Positions 5,959 through 10,884 of a stretch of 10,884 nt of DNA are shown here, piece by piece. Each line of letters begins with the position of its first letter. Positions within the stretch are counted from its first letter, which is position 1. Both the position numbers and the translations under genes were made by a program. The stretch is from UBA3495 sp964629875 (GTDB lineage Bacteria; Chloroflexota; Dehalococcoidia; Lucifugimonadales; UBA3495), in assembly GCA_964629875.1 (NCBI GenBank), contig CAZVRK010000040.1:1-10884 (forward strand). Direction: 5' to 3'. The notes beneath the pieces were generated by a model, which was not told the DNA's origin, made no database searches, and saw only the letters and a program-made list of their open reading frames with translations.

Positions 5959-6960
5959 TTGAAATATAGGACACTCGGTAAGACTAATCTAGAAGTTTCT
6001 GAGGTAGGTCTCGGTGGCGCCGGTATCGGGCATGCCTGGGGTGCTATTACCGACGAAGAATGCGTTCGGACAGTCCAGAAAGCTTTAGAACTTGGGGTCA
6101 ATTTTTTCGATACTTCGCCAGTGTACGGGAATGGTCAGTCAGAAATTAACCTAGGTAAGGGGATCGTATCTCGTCGAAATGATGTGGTGATCGCTTCTAA
6201 GGTGAGATTAAGAACTGACGAGCATTTATCTGACATGCGTTCGGCTATTCGGGAATCGTTAGATAGCAGTTTCAAAAGGTTAGGAACTGACTACGTGGAC
6301 ATCTTACAGATACACCATCAAATAGGTGTTGACCGAGGTGAATACATATCGGCAGTAGGACCGCCGCCCCGTTATGCCTACTGCTTGGACGAAAATGATG
6401 CCGTCGCTATATCCGAAGTAATGGATGAGTTGATAGGTGAGGGTAAGGTGCGTTACAAAGGCATCACTGCTTGGGATAGCGATGGTGAGGTTATCCAAAA
6501 TTTGCTAGATTCTGGCAGATTTCATACTGCTCAAATTCTTTATAACATTCTAAATCAGACCTCGTCAGAACTTCCTCCTAAAGGATTTAGCGATATTGAT
6601 CAAGGTCAGACTCTAAAAGGCGCTCATCGGAATGATGTTGGAGTAATCTGTATTCGTTCCCATGCTGCAGGCGCGTTGTGTGAGTCATTGGATCGAGATG
6701 CCGATCCTGAATCGCAGGTGATGATTGATTTTAACAAGGGTTCTATTATTAAAGAATATCGCGATGATGTTTTTGCAACTATATCTCAATTAGCTACCCG
6801 ATTCTGCTTAGATAACTCAAGCATTCATACTGTCATACCTGGCGTCAAAACTATACAAGAATTGGAAGAGGCGGTTTCCTGTTCTGAAATGCCTTCAATT
6901 CCGGATGATGTCATGGTCGAACTAGGAAAGCTTTTCCAAGCTAATTTCACAAGAACGTGA
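5959..6960 (+). CDS. Aldo/keto reductase
   Basis: I choose the TTG at 5959, giving 333 residues beginning MKYRTLGKTNLEVSEVGLG, the standard opening of this family. GGAG at 5948-5951 is 7 bases from it, whereas the in-frame TTG at 5953 would leave only one base. The catalytic tetrad is D51, Y56 (DTSPVY), K81 (IASK) and H119 (LQIHH). The product is a cytosolic (beta/alpha)8-barrel NAD(P)H-dependent oxidoreductase acting on aldehydes, ketones or sugars. The late 'HTVIPGVKTIQELEEAV' stretch is the usual cofactor-phosphate-binding region. An insertion after the catalytic His (about 121-143, including GPPPRY) may shape the substrate pocket. It lies 19 bp before the P1-family gene and very likely shares its transcript. 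Substrate unknown. Confidence 0.92.
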   Translation: MKYRTLGKTNLEVSEVGLGGAGIGHAWGAITDEECVRTVQKALELGVNFFDTSPVYGNGQSEINLGKGIVSRRNDVVIASKVRLRTDEHLSDMRSAIRESLDSSFKRLGTDYVDILQIHHQIGVDRGEYISAVGPPPRYAYCLDENDAVAISEVMDELIGEGKVRYKGITAWDSDGEVIQNLLDSGRFHTAQILYNILNQTSSELPPKGFSDIDQGQTLKGAHRNDVGVICIRSHAAGALCESLDRDADPESQVMIDFNKGSIIKEYRDDVFATISQLATRFCLDNSSIHTVIPGVKTIQELEEAVSCSEMPSIPDDVMVELGKLFQANFTRT

Positions 6961-6979
6961 CTAGAAACATAGGAGCCAC

Positions 6980-7945
6980 ATGAATTCAACCATAACTTCA
7001 GTTGCCGGCATTGAGGTTGGTCATTATACAGACCTATCCAATGGCACTGGCTGTACAGTGGTTTTATGCAGAAATGGAGCTACAGGTGGAGTTGATGTAA
7101 GAGGAGGGTCTCCCGGTACTCGTGAAACAGATCTTTTGAGGCCAATGCATAGAGTAACTGAAGTACATTCAATTGTCCTAAGTGGGGGGAGTGCTTATGG
7201 ACTCGATGTTTCTACAGGTGTTATGCACTATCTCGCTAAGCAAGGAATAGGTATTAAAGCAGGTCCTACAATTGTGCCCATAGTATCATCGGCGATTTTA
7301 TTCGATCTCGGTGTGGGTAATCCTGATGTAAGACCGAATGCGGCCAATGGCATAGCGGCTTGTGAATCGGCTAGTTCGTTTCCAGTAATCCAAGGCAGTG
7401 TTGGAGCAGGAACCGGAGCGACCGTCGGTAAAGCATTAGGGATAGATTATGCAATGAAAAGCGGCATTGGATCTGCTTGTTTGACATTACCGGACGGGAC
7501 CAGTATAGGTAGCATAATAGCTGTAAATTCATGGGGAGGAGTTAACGACTACAAGAAAGGGTCGCTAGTGGCGGGACCACTTTCGGGAGACCCTAAACGG
7601 CCTGTCGACACTTTGGAGTTATTGCTTAAGCCAGATCCTATCCCTACAGATGATGTATTGTCCAACACGACTATAGGAGTAGTGTCTACGGATGCTACTC
7701 TCACTAAAGATGAAGCTAACTTTCTAGCACAAGTCAGTCATGATGGACTAGCTCTTTCTATTAGCCCTTGCCATACGATGAGGGACGGGGACACTATGTT
7801 TTGTATGGCCACATCTGAGAGGCAGGTTCCTGGAGATATCACCAGATTATGTGCGGCAGCAGTAGAAGTGACCGCGCAAGCTGTACTTAATGCAGTTAAC
7901 TCGGCGACCGAGCTTTTTGGATTCCCATCAGCTAACGAGTTTTAA
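6980..7945 (+). CDS. P1 (DmpA/NylC-type) self-cleaving aminopeptidase or amidase
   Basis: The 321-residue product belongs to the P1 family of N-terminal-nucleophile hydrolases (peptidase family S58 fold). The precursor should cleave itself at N229/T230 in NTTIGVVSTDAT, freeing T230 as nucleophile. D269 and D271 (MRDGDT) lie 39 and 41 residues after it, the same spacing as D306 and D308 after T267 in the nylon-oligomer hydrolase NylC, as I recall it. K151 and N183 lie close to the expected positions of K189 and N219. Other family marks are 'GVDVRGGSPGTRETD' (37-51) and 'LSGGSAYGLD' (67-76). Members cleave D-amino-acid or beta-amino-acid peptides or linear amides; the substrate here is unknown. 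An SD, AGGAG at 6971-6975, is 4 bases before the ATG. It is paired with the upstream aldo/keto reductase. Confidence 0.92.
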   Translation: MNSTITSVAGIEVGHYTDLSNGTGCTVVLCRNGATGGVDVRGGSPGTRETDLLRPMHRVTEVHSIVLSGGSAYGLDVSTGVMHYLAKQGIGIKAGPTIVPIVSSAILFDLGVGNPDVRPNAANGIAACESASSFPVIQGSVGAGTGATVGKALGIDYAMKSGIGSACLTLPDGTSIGSIIAVNSWGGVNDYKKGSLVAGPLSGDPKRPVDTLELLLKPDPIPTDDVLSNTTIGVVSTDATLTKDEANFLAQVSHDGLALSISPCHTMRDGDTMFCMATSERQVPGDITRLCAAAVEVTAQAVLNAVNSATELFGFPSANEF

Positions 7946-7968
7946 GCCTACCTTCTCTAATTCTTCTA

Positions 7969-8730
7969 TCAGCAAATATACCTAGAGATGAATAAATCTA
8001 TGGTTGATACCATAAGCTTGCTAACTTCAGGTTCAGAGTCAAATGAATGGCCTTTCCCTGCCAAAAGTAATAAGTCGGTTGGGATTCCAAATTCTTCTAG
8101 GCGTCGGTACATTTCTAATGTAGATGCATGGTGAACACGGTCGTCAGAAGTCCCGTGAATAAGTAGTGTTGGTGGGTAATGTGGTGTGATGTGTTGCAAG
8201 GGAGAAGCGTCTAGAATAGACGTTTCTGATGGTTTGGGGCCAAGTATTTTTGCAATATCATCCCGAACGATAGCGCTGCCGATATTTATTACAGGTGCTA
8301 TCCCAATGACTCCTGAAATTCGGGGGGTCTCAGAGTATAATCCGTTTATTACGGGTGACATTAACGCTAGATGTCCTCCGGCAGATTTCCCAAGTATTAA
8401 TGTTCGTCTAGTCGTAAACTCAGATCCAGAATCAGCATCATCGAGCCATCCGAGTATGTCCTTTAGGTCTTGTATTTGGCCAGGCCATATGGCCTCTGTT
8501 GCAACTCTGTATTGTGCTGTTATGCAGCGATACCCGAGTTCTGCCAATGGTATAGCAAATCTTTCTACCAGGGGTTTGTAATTAGCCGTTAACCAGCTTC
8601 CTCCAGGCAGTAGTAATATATTTTTCTGAATATCGGCTTGGTAAGAAACACCGTCGTATATATCTATTTTCAGATCTATTTCAGATTGTCTCGTTATTAT
8701 AATATTTTCGGATATGCAAATATTTTTCAA
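7969..8730 (-). CDS. Alpha/beta-hydrolase (BD-FAE / acetyl-esterase-like)
   Basis: The 253-residue product is a serine hydrolase of the lipase/esterase type. The nucleophile is S116 in GKSAGG, the acid is D196 in HGTSDDRV, and the base is H228 in GKGHSF. The oxyanion-hole loop normally reads HGGG or HGGxW; here it is LPGGSW (41-46), with Pro in place of His. No signal peptide is seen, so the enzyme is cytosolic. The start is TTG at 8730; no ATG or GTG is near, and the nearest SD-like AGGA is about 13 bases upstream, so the exact start is uncertain. The gene is convergent with the P1-family gene, with a 23-base gap and no visible terminator. Likely activity is on small esters or acylated sugars, which is inference from the family. 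Confidence 0.85.
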   Translation of the reverse strand: MKNICISENIIITRQSEIDLKIDIYDGVSYQADIQKNILLLPGGSWLTANYKPLVERFAIPLAELGYRCITAQYRVATEAIWPGQIQDLKDILGWLDDADSGSEFTTRRTLILGKSAGGHLALMSPVINGLYSETPRISGVIGIAPVINIGSAIVRDDIAKILGPKPSETSILDASPLQHITPHYPPTLLIHGTSDDRVHHASTLEMYRRLEEFGIPTDLLLLAGKGHSFDSEPEVSKLMVSTIDLFISRYIC

Positions 8731-8748
8731 AATTAGGTAACTATCCTA

Positions 8749-8859
8749 TTAGTTTATGAAATTATAAATATATCGACCAATCAGGCTTATAACCGCGTAA
8801 AGTAAGACACACAAGAGAATGCATCTGACTAGGAGTTTTCTAGATTTAAATAGTTTCAT
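8749..8859 (-). CDS. Possible 36-residue membrane peptide
   Basis: On the minus strand, ATG (8857-8859) to TAA (8749-8751) encodes a basic N-terminus (MKLFKSRK), one hydrophobic segment (about residues 9-27, with two Cys) and a short polar tail. It fills the gap between the second SDR (33 bases before it) and the esterase (18 bases after it). No SD is visible; the bases before the ATG read CTCCTCAA. AT-rich spacers often give hydrophobic ORFs by chance, so confidence is low. Confidence 0.3.
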   Translation of the reverse strand: MKLFKSRKLLVRCILLCVLLYAVISLIGRYIYNFIN

Positions 8860-8892
8860 TTGAGGAGTTGTCTCTCACTGAAAGGTTTTACA

Positions 8893-9636
8893 CTATCCTA
8901 AGGTAAGACCGCCGTCCACGTGAATAGTTTGTCCTGTAATAAATCTGGCATTTTCGGAAAGGAGGAATTCTGCCAACGCTGCAGTGTCGTCTGGAGTTCC
9001 AATCCTACCCATGGGTATTTTAGATGCAGCTTTTTCCCAGGCATCTGCAGGAATTGCAGAGTGGGAGCCATCTTTTTGAGTATATCCCGGAGCTATGCAG
9101 TTAACTGTTATTCCTTGTGGGGCTAATTGAGCTGCAAGTGATTTAGCCAATGCCTCTAGTGAAGCTTTGGCTGCTGCTGTAATAGGGAATAGACTATCGT
9201 TATCGAATACATGAGCAACGAACGAACTGATAGCTAACACTCTCCCTGAATGTGATGATATTAAATGCGGGATGGCTTTGCCTACTAGCTTGAAAAAAGC
9301 TTCTGGCATAGATTGATGAGATAGTCTTAAATCCTCATACGAAATATCTCCGAACTGCCCCCGTTTTGCGTATCCTGCATTGCTTACGACTTGATCCAGG
9401 GATGCGAAAGTATTGATCGTGTGCTCCACAAGTTCTTCTGCAGAGGTCTCGTCTCCAAGATCATTTAAGATTGTTGATACATTGCTTCCTTTGGATTTGG
9501 CGTAATCTGAAACGTATTCTAACCCGGTGACGTTTTCTCGAGAGTGAAGGACCAAATTAGTTTTGGGCGACGCTAACCGATAGGCTATGGCTGCTCCTAT
9601 ACCACTAGCTGCCCCTGTAATTAATATAGTTTTCAT
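8893..9636 (-). CDS. SDR-family protein lacking the catalytic tyrosine
   Basis: The 247-residue product has the SDR Rossmann fold: TGAASGIG (7-14), SNAG (85-88), IAPG (181-184) and the C-terminal HVDGG (239-243). After the second strand the sequence is HSRE (31-34), and Arg33 suggests NADP. The catalytic Ser is present (S138). The YxxxK motif reads TAAAK: K157 is kept but Tyr is Thr153 (codon ACA). The usual active-site Asn aligns with His107. The protein may therefore be inactive, use another proton donor, or do another job with the bound nucleotide. The start is ATG at 9634-9636 with no convincing SD. It is divergent from the FMN enzyme across a palindrome-bearing spacer and upstream of the 36-residue ORF and esterase on the same strand. 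Confidence 0.85.
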   Translation of the reverse strand: MKTILITGAASGIGAAIAYRLASPKTNLVLHSRENVTGLEYVSDYAKSKGSNVSTILNDLGDETSAEELVEHTINTFASLDQVVSNAGYAKRGQFGDISYEDLRLSHQSMPEAFFKLVGKAIPHLISSHSGRVLAISSFVAHVFDNDSLFPITAAAKASLEALAKSLAAQLAPQGITVNCIAPGYTQKDGSHSAIPADAWEKAASKIPMGRIGTPDDTAALAEFLLSENARFITGQTIHVDGGLTLG

Positions 9637-9723
9637 TACTAAGTTTCATCTAACTGAATGAAATTTTTTTTATGTAGAGTTATTATATTGGTGATCGCTG
9701 TATTAACTCGGACATTTCTCAAT

Positions 9724-9748
9724 TATACGGGAAATCGTATCCCGTATA
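9724..9748. promoter_or_regulatory. Perfect 9-bp inverted repeat, candidate operator in a divergent promoter region
   Basis: TATACGGGA (9724-9732), 7 bases, TCCCGTATA (9740-9748). It lies in the 171-base spacer between the divergent SDR (minus) and FMN enzyme (plus). A minus-strand TATAAT (9722-9727) overlaps its left arm, so a bound regulator would cover that -10. The arms are centred 16 bp apart, roughly one and a half helical turns. No regulator gene is next to it in this window. Confidence 0.5.
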
Positions 9749-9807
9749 TTGAGTCTAGTTAATATATCATTTAAGGTCAGTAATATTTAACAAGTGGAGT
9801 TGAGTAG

Positions 9808-10884
9808 TTGAGTTCGGATTTTGTTACTAACGAAGAAATTGTTCAGGAAGCTCGCAGAAAACTTTCCCAAGGGCCGTGGGATTATCTTGTTGGAGCCTCG
9901 GAGTCTGAAACGACCATGAGGCGTAACAGGTTAGCTTTTGACACTGTGGCTTTCAGGCCCAGGGTGTTTGTAGATGTGTCTTCCGTTGATACTTCGACTA
10001 GCATTACCGGTATACCAATGAAGTTACCCGTGATGTTGGCGCCGATAGGTTCACTTCAAGTCTTTCATCCTGAAGGAGGGGCCGCAGTGACCTCTGCTGC
10101 AGGCAAATTTGAGACTTTACATGTAGTTAGTTCTGTAACACAACCATCTCTAGAGGATATTGCCGGAACGACCGATTATCCGAAGGCATTTCAATTATAT
10201 ATACATGGTGATTGGGAATGGACAAAAGATATGTTGGATAGGATAAAAGCATCAGGATACAAGGCAATATGTATAACGGTTGATACGGCGTCCTATAGCA
10301 ATAGAGAGAGACCATTGTTGAGCCGTTGGGTGCCCATGTCCCAACGTAATCCTCCTGACCCAGTATGGCAAGCATCGGTCACTTGGGAAACTATAGAACG
10401 GATTAGAGAATATGTTGATCTACCGCTAATGATTAAAGGTATTGGGACTGGAGAAGATGCGGCTATATCTATAGAACATGGTGTAGATGTAGTATGGGTA
10501 TCTAATCATGGTGGCCGACAATTGGATCACGGGCTTGGAACTATGGATATATTGCCAGAGGTAGTAGACGCCGTGGATGGCAAGGCCGAAATCGTTCTGG
10601 ATGGGGGTGTGCAAAGAGGTAGCGACGTATTGAAAGCACTTTGTCTGGGTGCGAAGGCAGTTGCTATTGGGAAATTACAAGGCTGGGGGCTATCTGCTAA
10701 TGGGTCTGATGGAGTTTATAGAGTACTGGAAGTTTTACAACAAGAGATTCAGATAGCCATGAGGCTTATGGGTGTTACATCAGTATCCGAGCTAGGCCCA
10801 AATAGAGTCACTAGAGCAGAGGCAACAACTGAGCCTCATGAAATGAGTTCTTGGGTTAATATGCCTATTAGCAGGATTAAATAG
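9808..10884 (+). CDS. FMN-dependent alpha-hydroxy-acid oxidase/dehydrogenase
   Basis: The 358-residue product ends at the TAG that closes the window. The signature SNHGGRQLD (232-240) gives catalytic base H234 and substrate-binding R237. K210 (MIKGI) contacts the flavin, D159 (ITVDT) pairs with the catalytic His, Q129/Y131 (QLY) and Y26 correspond to Q127, Y129 and Y24 of spinach glycolate oxidase, and R166 to its R164. DGGVQRGSDVLKAL (265-278) and GAKAVAIGK (281-289) form the FMN phosphate site. The enzyme oxidises an (S)-2-hydroxy acid such as lactate, glycolate or mandelate to the 2-oxo acid; which one, and whether oxygen or another acceptor is used, is not readable. There is no membrane-anchoring insert in loop 4, which fits a soluble enzyme. 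The start is TTG 9808, with GGAG at 9796-9799, 8 bases upstream. Confidence 0.92.
   Translation: MSSDFVTNEEIVQEARRKLSQGPWDYLVGASESETTMRRNRLAFDTVAFRPRVFVDVSSVDTSTSITGIPMKLPVMLAPIGSLQVFHPEGGAAVTSAAGKFETLHVVSSVTQPSLEDIAGTTDYPKAFQLYIHGDWEWTKDMLDRIKASGYKAICITVDTASYSNRERPLLSRWVPMSQRNPPDPVWQASVTWETIERIREYVDLPLMIKGIGTGEDAAISIEHGVDVVWVSNHGGRQLDHGLGTMDILPEVVDAVDGKAEIVLDGGVQRGSDVLKALCLGAKAVAIGKLQGWGLSANGSDGVYRVLEVLQQEIQIAMRLMGVTSVSELGPNRVTRAEATTEPHEMSSWVNMPISRIK

Noticed and set aside
8186..8581. 131-codon plus-strand ORF opposite the esterase
   Set aside because: It is antisense to a gene with a full catalytic triad, and its product has no family pattern.
9658..9762. 34-codon plus-strand ORF with a hydrophobic start (MKFFLCRVIILVIAV) in the SDR/FMN spacer
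   Set aside because: It has no SD, begins in a T-rich run and reads straight through the palindromic operator candidate; the hydrophobic residues follow from AT-rich DNA.

Overview
The window looks like chromosomal DNA from an uncultured, probably marine, heterotrophic bacterium. The mix of gene families resembles what is known of the SAR202 clade of Chloroflexota, whose genomes are rich in enolase-superfamily enzymes, short-chain dehydrogenases (SDRs) and flavin-dependent oxidoreductases. The DNA is moderately AT-rich, start codons include several TTG and GTG, and Shine-Dalgarno (SD) sites are of the AGGAG/GGAG type. The taxonomic call is inference: there is no rRNA or other marker gene here. 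I see no tRNA, CRISPR array, transposase, integrase or phage gene.

Layout. (1) Bases 2-451 are the 3' part of an OB-fold (tRNA_anti-like) protein, followed by a good intrinsic terminator at 541-569. (2) Bases 584-2815 hold a secreted lipoprotein with a GH43 arabinanase-type domain and an NAD-type SDR, 36 bp apart on the same strand. They converge on a mandelate-racemase-type enolase-superfamily enzyme on the minus strand (2849-3967). (3) A divergent spacer (3968-4088) carries a perfect 17-bp palindrome and leads into a 28-residue membrane peptide with a strong SD, then msrB, a small ABM-type protein and pgsA, all on the plus strand. This is the housekeeping-like block. (4) Bases 5959-7945 are an aldo/keto reductase and a P1/DmpA-family self-cleaving aminopeptidase or amidase, 19 bp apart. 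They converge on a minus-strand alpha/beta-hydrolase (7969-8730). (5) Further along the minus strand come a possible 36-residue membrane peptide and a second SDR whose catalytic Tyr is replaced by Thr. (6) A divergent spacer (9637-9807) with a perfect 9-bp inverted repeat separates that SDR from an FMN-dependent 2-hydroxy-acid oxidase/dehydrogenase that ends at the last base of the window.

Working together. Regions 2 and 4-6 read as a patchwork of small-molecule catabolism: a surface glycosidase, sugar or hydroxy-acid dehydrogenases, a racemase/dehydratase, an esterase and an amidase. The sequence fixes the families and active-site residues but not the substrates. A single linear pathway is not demonstrated.

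No gene-free stretch exceeds 300 bases. The longest spacer (3968-4246, 279 bases) holds the palindrome and the small membrane peptide. I did not find a clearly new multi-gene system. The best leads are the two perfect operator-like palindromes in divergent spacers, the Tyr-less SDR beside one of them, and the unannotated 28-residue membrane peptide upstream of msrB.
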